Positions 10,501-19,657 of a stretch of 22,740 nucleotides of DNA are shown piece after piece. Made by a program: the position numbers and the translations under genes. A model generated the notes under the pieces. It searched no databases and was not told where the DNA came from. It saw nothing but the letters and a program-made list of their open reading frames with translations. Positions within the stretch are counted from its first letter, which is position 1, and each line of letters begins with the position of its first letter. This DNA is from Spirogloea muscicola. Lineage: Eukaryota; Streptophyta; Zygnematophyceae; Spirogloeales; Spirogloeaceae. The stretch is taken from positions 1,320,279-1,343,018 of the forward strand of contig WELB01000004.1 of the NCBI GenBank assembly GCA_009602725.1. Direction: 5' to 3'.

Positions 10501-11814
10501 TGTAGCAATTGCCAGCCCTCCCTTCAACAGTTGAGCGGATCCACCACTCAAAAGCAATATCCATGAGACTGCTAATTAATGCAAGAGGAGCAAGTAAAGG
10601 CCCAGCACAATTTAAAGTGCAAGTCCGAACCCGAGGCGGCCCTAAAGTGCTGCAGGTGTCTGCTGTTTGACACAAACCAACAGTATGAGGTTGGTATTGT
10701 TATCAGTGCTCTCAAACACACCTGTCCAAGATAGCCAGTCGTACCACTCTCAATCAAAGGCACACTGGCCGCCAGACAGAGCCGGTTGACGTGCCTCCTG
10801 GCCTCCAGGTTGTCAAGTCCATTCATGACCACGTCAAACTTCTGGAAAAAGTCAAGGGAGAACTCTGGGCTCTTGACGTTCCCATGATGTGCAACGATCT
10901 TTGCGGTTGGGCAATACCTGAGCACGGCCTCCTTTGCCACCTGCGTGACTTTGTAGCACAGTTGCACAGTCTGGTACAGCTACTAGCAAGTGCAGCTTTC
11001 ACAGAAGTGGTCCGCAGCTAGAAGTGCAACAGTGAGCCAAAGGACTGGTGATTGCATACTAGCCTGCATATCTGCCAGCAGGACGCGCCACCAGGAGGCT
11101 CACCTTCGCCTTCGACTGGCCCACGTGCCGCTTGCGAAACAAAAACTGGCGATTAAGGTTGCTCACGTCAATTGTGTCCAGATCAATCTGTGCAGCACAA
11201 CAACCTTTCAGTATCAATTCCAACAAATTCATACCAAGTGACATAGAGACCAAAGAATTAGACCTTATTTGTGGTTGTCTGTTAAGTACTTCAAAAACAC
11301 AGCCCAAAGGGATGCTGACTGTCTGGCCTGGCATCTGCTGATCAAGTTGTAATCTTCCTGCAATCAAGCAGCTAGCTCAACACGGCCCTGCCTATGGAAG
11401 CCCGCACATCTGGCCGCTCCGTCCCTAGCAAGACCCCCCGACTTGCTGGTGTGGCGTAGTCCATCACTAAGGCAGAAGCGACGGCTCAGTAGCAGAGCGT
11501 CCTGCTGGCTCATCGCCAAGACGTGACGGGCGTCGCACCAGCTCGATGTTCCGAAACCCGGAAAGCACAAGCGTCTTGAGGAGCTCGCAGCCGATACCGC
11601 CGGCGCCGACCACCAGCACCTTGGACGCCTGGGCGCACGCCAGGGCGGGCGCGTCACGGGCTGGGGCCCCGGCAGCGGCGCCGCCGCGGCGACAGGGGCG
11701 AGCGAGCGCCACAAGTAGTGGCGTTGGCTGCGACTGCGACAGCGCCTGGCGACCTCGGAGCGTGACCGAGCTCCGGCTCACCGTGACGGCTGCAGCCTGC
11801 GCCTGCGCATCCAT
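7586..11814 (-). CDS. SAE2: SUMO-activating enzyme catalytic subunit (E1 beta, UBA2-like)
   Basis: Ten minus-strand exons (11814-11539, 11187-11104, 10940-10722, 10387-10286, 9927-9415, 9185-8956, 8714-8615, 8355-8173, 8086-7989, 7841-7586) join in phase to 686 residues. With SAE1 it adenylates SUMO, takes it as a thioester and passes it to the E2 (UBC9). Visible: ATP loop GAGGIG (70-75), [34 protein letters not shown], first zinc pair CYEC (204, 207), catalytic Cys219 in [18 protein letters not shown], then [16 protein letters not shown], second zinc pair CFVC (503, 506), a ubiquitin-fold domain (about 508-605) ending [15 protein letters not shown], and a short basic tail (KREKR). All key residues are intact. 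The ~64-residue N-terminal extension is unusual. Intron 4 is GC-AG. It is head-to-head with CLASP. Confidence 0.95.
7842..7988 (-). other. Last SAE2 intron: 147 nt, in frame, no stop codon
   Basis: Donor AG|GTGCAA and acceptor GCAG|GTCC split an Arg codon. The intron is 49 codons long with no stop, so retention would insert 49 residues (Cys/His-rich, e.g. CLHCRC) between NIRQR and SEFDEE in the ubiquitin-fold domain. Homology to other SAE2 proteins, which run directly across this point, supports removal. Confidence 0.75.
9928..10285 (-). other. GC-AG intron in SAE2
   Basis: The exon ends ...ACA CCA AGC AAG and the intron begins GCAAGG; no GT donor nearby would keep the conserved [14 protein letters not shown] reading. 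The acceptor is AAAGGCAG|CCC. The donor AAG|GCAAGG fits the strong exon-side consensus typical of GC-AG introns. The intron falls just after the catalytic cysteine segment. Confidence 0.85.
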
Positions 11815-12390
11815 GGCGAGCCCCGCCGCGCCGCCAAGTCCGCCGGAGACCACACGGCGTCGCCAACGCCGTCGCAGCCGCCGCCGCCGCCGCCGCCGCC
11901 GNTGCCCGTTGACGTCTTTGGCGCAGGGCCACGTGGGCGGCGGTTTAGCTGCCCCGCCTCCCTCGGTTGGCGCGCGCCAGTTCAAAAGTTCAAATAGACG
12001 GTCAGGTTTGGAATAACAGGGGGTTATCAAGTTGATAGAAGTCGTTTCGGAGGGGAAATGCAGGAGCCCGACTGAAACAAGACTGCACGGTGGCGGCAAT
12101 TTTGATTACGGCCGATTGAAGGCTGCCGCAGCGTCAGGTCACGAAGGAGGTTATCTCAAACCGTCGGTTTGCACATCGCCCACGGTGCCTTGGCCCCTAG
12201 GCTCCGCCTGCCGGCGCACAGCCGCGACGCCCCGCGGCGGCAGCGCGCGGCGCGCCGCGCCAGGCGCCGCCTTTCGCGGCGGATATCGAGCAGCTCGCCT
12301 CCGGCTGGGGCGCGCCGCACCGCCGTCGCCTCGCCGGGTGGCCCTCTCGCTACGCCAAGAAGGCCCGACGGAGACAGGCTCGCCTGCGAG
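11815..12390. promoter_or_regulatory. Divergent SAE2/CLASP promoter region
   Basis: The 576 bases between the two start codons are GC-rich. Sites seen: TGACGTC (11910-11916, bZIP/CRE-like), TTTGGCGC (11917-11924, exact E2F TTTSSCGC consensus), CCACGTGG (11929-11936, G-box palindrome), and TTGGCGCGCGCCAG (11967-11980), whose centre TGGCGCGCGCCA is a 12-base palindrome resembling two overlapping E2F half-sites. A CCG run with one unresolved base (N at 11902) lies at about 11875-11902 on the SAE2 side. No clear TATA box was seen. Motif calls are by eye and binding is not shown. Confidence 0.6.
11875..11902. repeat. (CCG)n microsatellite with one N
   Basis: An uninterrupted run of CGC/CCG triplets lies just upstream of the SAE2 start codon (minus strand) and ends in an unresolved base at 11902. 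The frame upstream of the SAE2 ATG is open through this run (Arg-rich), so a longer N-terminus cannot be formally excluded. Run length may be mis-assembled. Confidence 0.8.
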
Positions 12391-15300
12391 ATGGCCCGCC
12401 AGGCAGGCGCGCCGGAGACGGCGCCCGCCTCGGGCGCCGCCAAGCACGGCGCGGCCTCGTCGGCGGCCGCGGCACCTCCAGGTCGCGACGTGGAGCAACA
12501 GCGCCCGGTGGAGCCGGAGAAGGTGCACTCCGAGAGAGAGCTTGTGCGGGAGATGGAGAAGGTGGCTGCCATGCTCGACCTGCACCAAGACTGGACCGTG
12601 CGCATGCACGCCATGCAGCGGCTGGAGGCCCTGGTACTCGGAGGTACTTACCGGCTGCGCAAATGTCTACTCGACACTGATGTCCTTGGTTGAGTCCAAG
12701 GTGCAGGAGTGGCAATGATCAAGTGACCGCTCGACAATACGCGCTGCAGATGCCATGCACGTATTGCAATGGTGCATCATTGTTGCTTACATAAGGATCC
12801 CACCCGATTAGTAGAGCCAACATTTGCCTGCGGAAGCAGTCAATAAGTGCTTTCTCTGCGGCGTCCAATTGTACAGGCGCTCACCAATATGGGGCCTTCC
12901 AAGGCCAGCTGAAGCAGCTCACTGGGCCGCTGCGGTCGCAATTGGAGGACAGGCGGTCGAGCATCGTCCGGCAGGTGGTGATCTGATTGATTCACACGCT
13001 TTCTTATACAAATCAATGCATTTCTGCTAGTAGTGAGCACAGATCAAAGTAATGCCCTCATACTCCTGACTAGGCTTCTACTACTTGTGACAACGCTACA
13101 GGAACAAGTCAGAGATAAGAGTGACCTACTTGTCAATTTTGCTCGAATATCTTCGGATGGCAGGCTAGGCAGGCAATGCAGCACGCGTTGTCCGTCCTTA
13201 TGTGCCTTCGCCCTGTCCTCTGCAGGCCTGTCATCTGCTGAACTGCTTAGCAGCAACCCTCCAATTTGATTTTGAAGCATGCGCTGAAGCACTTCTCCCG
13301 GTATGACAACTGAGCTGTTCTCTTCTCTGAAGAATCTAAATAGAATAGATACTAAGCATTAGTCTCAGGCTGTATTCTGCTAACTGGTCAGATAGGAGGG
13401 GATCATTAAGACAATACTCACTGCAGCCTTCCATCATAATTTGCAGGCCCTTCTCAAGATTGTGGTGATTACCGTGCAAGTTATTGCAGAATCATCAGAC
13501 AGCTGCATCAGGAAAGTGAGTGATTAAGACCTGAAGCCCAATCTTGACAATTGTTCATTCCAGAATTTACCTCCTGACACTCACAGTAGACATCAATCCA
13601 CTCACAGCCAATGGCTGCTCTGACTATATACGTGCAGCTTCTGTATCACTGTCAACTCCATCGAGCCCTACCCAATCTGTTGGATCATGCTATGCATAAT
13701 CGTAGCTCTATCCTTCGTGCCAGGTAGGATCTTCCCTCGAGTTGCACATTCTTATAGTTGTAGCTGTACTTTGTGTAGCCAACCAAATGTAGCTGGTTCA
13801 TCAGTGGATGTTTTTGAGTGGGGCTGTTGCAAGCTTCAGGGTAGTCTACAGTTACTGCTTGAGCAAGGGAATGAGTCAAGCTCCTTGATCTGGCAAGAGC
13901 AGCATTGATGATGGCTTATGTGTTTGATCGTATCCGAGTCTTTGTTGTTTGTCAATGGCAGATGCTCAGATTACTGCCTGTTGGTGCTAGAACAGTGGTC
14001 GAATACCCCTGAGGTGCAAAGGGCTGCAGACTTGTACGGATCCATGATCTTATGCTGCATTGTGGACGCAGTCAGCGAAGTGCGTAAGCAAGCTATCTTG
14101 ACCATCACGTTAGGCAGGCAATCCACTCTCCACGCTTTTGTGTGTCAATGAGTTCTTGGTACTCTGATTGCCAGAAGGGCCAGATCAGCACTGGTTTATC
14201 TCCTCAAGAGCAGGAATTTCGTGTTTGCAGGTACGCCTGTCAGCAAGGCAGTGTTTTCATCTGTATGCAAGGATCTGGCCAGTGCAGTCAAGGCATCTAT
14301 TCGCCAAAATGGATCAAGGTGCCAGAAAGGTGGGCGTTGACATGCCTTGCAACCTGCTTCTGCTTGCTGAGAGGCCAATACATAAGATTCTAATATCAGC
14401 TCCCAAGGGTCTAGGTAAGTTGCTAGGGCACAACGACTTCATTACCATATGCAGTCTCTTCATGCTCTTTGAAACTTTAGACTCAATCATATCTTGTTTT
14501 GTTGCAGCTTGTGCTGGACCAAGCCAGTCGGCAGATGTACTCTTCCCAAGCCAGCCCTGTCTCACATAGTGGTAGACAGACACAAGCCTCCCAACCTGCA
14601 GGTCTCTTGACTTCATGCTCCAGTCCAGGTCCATCTTTCAAGAGAAACTTGACCAAGGACCTTGCAGCAGCAGGAAGAACCAATGAGGAGTCCACCATTA
14701 CACCATCTGCAGCTGCTATGCTCAAACAGGCTGAGGGATTAGCACAAGAAAGAAGCAGCTGGAATAGCATAAGCCATTTGGACAGAAGACCAGCCCTATC
14801 ATCAGGGGTCAAAGGGAAACCGAGCTCAAAATCCTGGCATCGCAGGAGAGACATTCAGATACTCCAACAATGTGTGCGTGAACATGAGGACGTGGATCTG
14901 CTCGAAGTTCCACTCCAGGTGCCACTTACCAGCAACTCATACACTCATGCGCCGGCAACAACCACTGGCCACAGGAGACTGCAAGTAGGGGGCTCTCTCA
15001 GAGTGCAGAGGGAGCCTGCCATGCCTATTCATGACTTGGGATCGGTGTCGCAGAGCCTTGGAGAGCCAAGCTTGTCAACCCCATCCCTACCAGTGGGCAA
15101 AGTTGATTTCCGTCCCACAGTCTCAGCACAGCAGCACGGCGCAGCCACGCTGGAAGGCTCGTCAAGCCACGGCTTTGGCAGCTCAAGAGTGGACATGTCT
15201 GTCACAGAGGCACTGAGGATAGCACAGGTCGGTGCAGGACCGAGGAGAGTCTTGGTACGCCTCTCGCCTGACACAGCTTCCACAGCTCCTGCTCTAGAGG

Positions 15301-18300
15301 CAGATCGCTACACAGCATCAGCAGGAAAAGGAGCATCAGGAGAAGCTCTCAACAATATGGGCAATGGCCGGGGCGCAAGGCGAGTGCTCAAGCCATTGAC
15401 ACCCCTAGCACTGGAGCCTCCCCGTTCGCCAAGATCAGCTTCCTCGAAAGCTGGACGACCACCAACATTTGCTCTCGGCCAACTGACCAACGTGGATAAA
15501 AGTAGCACGCACTCCAAGGAGGTGTTAGTGCCTGGTCTTCTGACAAATGCCAAGGATGAGAAGATGAAAGACCATCAGGAGGATAGGACAGTGCTACTTA
15601 CTGCTCTGGAAGCGAGCCTTCAACCTGGCTCTTCCTGGATAGCCCGTGTCAAGTTGTTTGATCTTATCAGGAGCAAGTTTGTGGATACTCCGCACGAGAT
15701 CCAGGAGGTACAAGCTTCGGACCTTTGGAGGCTCGAATGCTTCAAGTCAGACTGCAGATTGCATGGTCCTTGTCAGTGAATCGATCAGCATAATTCGAAT
15801 CTCAAAGATGATCAAAAGTCAGAGCGCCTTTCTTATCTCTCCCTCATGTGCTCGTATTGTCAGGTGCTCCAGCTTAGTGAGCTTGTTGTAAGGTCGTATG
15901 AGGAGCATCTCCCTGATCAGCATCACAAGTAAGATATCTCATACAAGTCCTGACTACATTGTGGTTCTTTAGGCAAGGTTGATGCCATTTAAGCTGTACA
16001 GCAGGTCGTTTCTATTCAAGTCAATATCTAGACAAGACGATGTTATGTGTATGCTTGCACACCAACATGCAGCTACCCTGCACAGTGACACAAGGTCCTG
16101 ATGCTGCTGCAGGGTCGCGCAATCAGGACTAGCATCCCTGGCAGTTGTCATGCCAGCCATTCCAAGCGTATTTGAACCCCGTCTATGTCAGATTGCATCA
16201 ATAGTGCTCTGCAAATTGGTGGATGCAAAGGAGCAGACACGCCAGCTCGCCTCGTTCGTGCTGCAAGTTGCAGAGGAGACATACGGGTGCCACCCAGGAC
16301 ACCAACACCACCAGCTTTGGCTCGCTGGCATGCATGCACTACTCAGGACTGCGTAGATCATGGTTCTTGCAAACATTTGATACTTGAAATAGCACTTTCA
16401 ATTGCAGGGCCCTGCTACTGCTACCGGCTATGATCAAGACTTGGGATACAAGCCGCTCCCCAAAGCTTCGTACTGCTTTGCTCAAGTACGGAAGCGGTGT
16501 CATGGAGAGGACTTGGCTGAAACAATCAGGGGATCCTGCTCTGGAGAATGTAAGTAAGATGTGGTACCTAAGGATGGGTTTGGTACTGTGCGACAAAATC
16601 TGTTCAGTGAAGCAGGCTGCTGTTGAAGCCATGACTGCTGCTTTTGTACGGAGCATGCCAACCGCACTTGTTTTGGCCAACATCTCCAACGCACTTCCTC
16701 CAAAGGAGCAGGTATTTTCTCTGTTCCCGAACTTACTGTACACTTGTTAGTCTGCTGATACTCCAAGTGAAAGTTGGAATGTCAATCATGTCGTTATCTC
16801 ATTTCTTTGCGACATCTTCCTCTCAGGCGGCTTTACAGGAGATCCTGGTACAGACATCACTACGACATCATCCACCCGGGACTGCCATGCAGTGTCTGGA
16901 CCATCCAGAAGTCAGTCCACACATGCCGCCGACAAGTCCTGAAGCTGCACAGGTGTTAGGAGACGCAACTGTTGATGCAACTTTACATGCTCCCTCCTCT
17001 GAGCATTCCTTAAGATCAGACACTTGTCATCGCAGTCCTGAGAGTCTTATTGAAGTCATGGACGCTGGAGAGGCAGCCAGTGATGTGCTACAGGACAGGG
17101 AGAAAGCAGATGCAGAGGCACAAGAATGTGAAGCTGAAAGTTTTCTTGAGGCCAATCAGCACCCTGAGCAGCATGATTGTGGCCTGAACAAGACTTTCCC
17201 TTTCTCACAAATTAGTCAACCAGACTGCGAGCTTCCACCCTCAATAGGACGTGCAGCATCTCCTCAGCTGGAGATAGAGACGAGCAAATGCCAAGGTGCC
17301 AGTGTTTCTGCTTTTGATGCTCCAGCGGGCTGTGGAAGGGACCTGGATGATACAGGAAGCTCAAGCAGAGGTAATCCACTGGAAGTAAATCAAGCAGCTC
17401 TACAATGTGGCACCGCAGATGGTCATAAGAGGTTGCAAAAATTGGCGCAGCACCTTATGCAGTATCCAAGGGTAGGAGGCGAGGCTGCACAGGACCTCGC
17501 ATGGTGTTTGAGCAATCTCCAAGCAGGAACAAGAGTCATAACAAATGAGGTATGGCAATTGTGCGCTCTCACATGTCTCAATCTTGCAGTCGTGCTTACC
17601 TGCCTCATTGTCGCCTTTTGTACACATGTAGTGCTTTCTCCTTCACTGTCACATTGATATCACAGAATTGTACATGTGAAAACAAGTGTCTTATCTAGCT
17701 TGAGTTGTGTCGGTCACTTTGATTGTCTGAGCATGCAATCTCCCCTACTGTGTGCTTCTTTATTCAGGAGATGGAACGCTTCCAAGAGGCTATGGTGAAA
17801 TTACTGGAGTATCAAGACAACATGATTAAAGAGTTCAGTCTCCTGTTGATGCAAAAGCTTCAGCTGAGACACCTCGACCAGCCTTGTCATGCTGTGAAAG
17901 TGCCACTGCTTCAACGCATACTTGCCTGTTCGGGCAGTGAGGACTGTGGGGTAAGGCTCTGAGACTCTCAAAGCTGATAATAGCCTGCCACTGGGCAAGT
18001 GAAGTGTGTGCATTCTGATGCTAAGATCAGGCAAGCGCAGCTGCATTTACTCCTCTACATGCTAAGCTTGAGTCAGTGTCACACATCACCCATGACATGC
18101 GCTGTAGCTTTAATGAACATACTGGGCTCTCCTGATTTTGAGTCATGTGCAGGTTGGCGAAGCAGCTGCTGAGTGCTTGGACCTCATCCTCTCCCAGAGG
18201 ACTCCCGGATTTGAGCAGCTTCTTGCAGCAGCTGTTTCTCTACTCCTTGGCCCCAAGGCATCCACTCTTGCTTCCTCCCTGGACTTCCTACACAAGGTGG

Positions 18301-18839
18301 GACTTCTCGAGCTTGTGCTTAGCCACACGCAACTTAGATTGACAGCATTTGGCAAGCGTGTGAGCAATGCTGTACTTGCTTATCAGTGAGCAACTTTTTG
18401 CGAATCATCAGTAATTACGGTGGTTGCGCAGCCTGGTCATGCTGTGAGGTGTAGGTTGCTCACACATTCTGTCAAGGCTGTTGCTTTTGCGTGGCTGGAA
18501 TCAACCAAGCAGAAGTAGGATTTCCTTTCCCTTTGCCCGTTCGAGCACTTTGACAAAGTTGGCCAACCCTAGCAAACTGATGCCTGGAGGTTCACATTTG
18601 GGAGCCTTGTGCAGGCAATGTTACTCGCCAGCAGGGACGAGCTACAGCCCCATTTGTCATCTATCCTCCCAGCTCTTATTACAGCCTCTGGCTCCGCGAG
18701 CGCAGCGGCACGTAGGAGCGCTGTGCTCTGCCTGGTGCGCATGTCCATGCTCACTGGGGCCCTTCCCTCAGTGCTTTCGCCGCCCCTACAGCTCCTTGTG
18801 ACCCGCGCTGGCTTAGGGGCGGACCAATTCCCCTCATGA
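12391..18839 (+). CDS. CLASP: CLASP microtubule-associated protein (CLIP-associated protein)
   Basis: Fifteen exons (12391-12643, 12877-12974, 13226-13300, 13447-13515, 13638-13723, 13962-14079, 14231-14329, 14508-15707, 15864-15928, 16113-16286, 16408-16711, 16827-17549, 17768-17950, 18153-18296, 18615-18839) join in phase to 1271 residues. CLASPs bind tubulin through TOG domains, suppress catastrophe and promote rescue at plus ends in spindle and cortex. First TOG, about 44-265: DWTVRMHAMQRLEALVLGG, LEDRRSSIVRQ, ILRARC, DAVSEVRLSARQCF. Then a ~360-residue Ser/Pro/Arg-rich linker (exon 8). Second TOG, about 625-845: WIARVKLFDLIR, TWDTSRSPKLR, DKICSVKQAA. After an acidic linker comes a C-terminal helical domain (about 1060-1271) ending SAVLCLVRMSML. 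A TOG1 domain seems absent, and I saw no SxIP motif. An in-frame upstream ATG at 12169 exists in GC-rich sequence. Confidence 0.93.
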
Positions 18840-18889
18840 CGCACACAGAAGACTGTCATGCCAGCATTCACGTGACTGAGGTGGGACGC

Positions 18890-18894
18890 TGTAA
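18890..18894 (+). terminator. Candidate CLASP polyadenylation signal TGTAA
   Basis: TGTAA, the common poly(A) signal of green algae, lies 51 bases downstream of the CLASP stop codon. A 5-mer is weak evidence alone, and the other genes here show no such word at the expected place. Confidence 0.35.
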
Positions 18895-19027
18895 ATCTAT
18901 CCTTCCATGCTGCTGCATGAAGTGAACTGTGACATGCACTGTGAACTGTGAACTTCATTGCACCATGTAGCAATGCAAATTCTGCATTAGTAAGTGTGTT
19001 ATGTGCAAATGTCGTGATTCGCTGCAG

Positions 19028-19525
19028 AGTGGCCTTCTCTATGGGCAGTGCAGGGTGGAGGCAGCAATGGAGGAGCTATGCAAAAGGACCAGCACCATAC
19101 GAAGGAGGACGCAGTGTGCCCTACACAATGAGGTGCTAGCAAGCTCGCTCAGCAGGTGTCAACATAACATGCTCTGCTAAATGTCTGACTCAAACAAAGC
19201 TTGTAGACAAGAGCACTCAGGCAGGCGGCAAATACACTCTTTGCAGGCCTTTGATTTCCTCTTTGCTGCTCCAGGTGCAGGCCCCACGGGCCCCTCAAGA
19301 CCAAGCTTCATAACTGCAATTCACTCCACAACAAGACGACATCGTGGCTTGCTGACCTCAACATCAAGGACGAGGCCTGGCAGCCTTTGTGCGGCAGGGC
19401 ACCGTGCAGCTTCTCGTGCAAGGCTGCCTGGCAGCTATTGCCGCCTCTGCATGCGCCTTGTGCGCTTGACACTGTCGGTGCAACTGTTGCTGGGAAAGAA
19501 TATGCATCAAGGTGGAGATCAATGA
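19028..19525 (+). other. Possible orphan exon pair, unidentified
   Basis: 19028-19132 follows an acceptor-like GCTGCAG and reads 35 codons (GQCRVEAAMEELCKR, then TSTIRRRT) to a donor-like GAG|GTGCTA. A strong acceptor (CTCTTTGCAG) precedes 19247, and the frame stays in phase to a TGA at 19523-19525. The second part is open in more than one frame and its composition is not convincing. It could be an alternative 3' end of CLASP, a relic, or noise. No domain is recognised. Confidence 0.25.
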
Positions 19526-19657
19526 TAACAACCATGGTTATAGATCTGTGTCCTAGTTCGAATGGAGCTCTATAGGGATTACGGCTGCAGTCAAGCTAGC
19601 CACCCTAAGGTGTGAGAGACCGACCCGCAGGATGTAAGAGCCGTGCACGAAGAAATG

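Larger units (their letters stand above)
18840..19657. other. Convergent intergenic region with CLASP 3' UTR
   Basis: It lies between the CLASP stop and the stop of the minus-strand W-G-x-F gene. TGTAA, the usual chlorophyte polyadenylation word, occurs at 18890-18894, 51 bases after the CLASP stop. A possible exon pair at 19028-19525 is listed separately. Nothing else is recognised. Confidence 0.5.

Noticed and set aside
12151-12614. Two 152-codon minus-strand frames in the CLASP 5' region
   Set aside because: They are GC-rich shadows of the CLASP first exon and promoter; Arg/Ala-rich with no domain.
16550-16607. Possible 58-nt intron GTAAGTAAG...TTCAG inside CLASP exon 11
   Set aside because: Reading through keeps the TOG-domain pattern (W..R...L..DK...VK.AA) and the phase into exon 12; removing 58 bases would shift the frame. 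The GTAAGT is a strong donor word, so rare use is possible.
19548-19575. GTTCGAAT-like words resembling a tRNA B box (also near 4012)
   Set aside because: No matching A box, acceptor stem or cloverleaf could be formed around either site.
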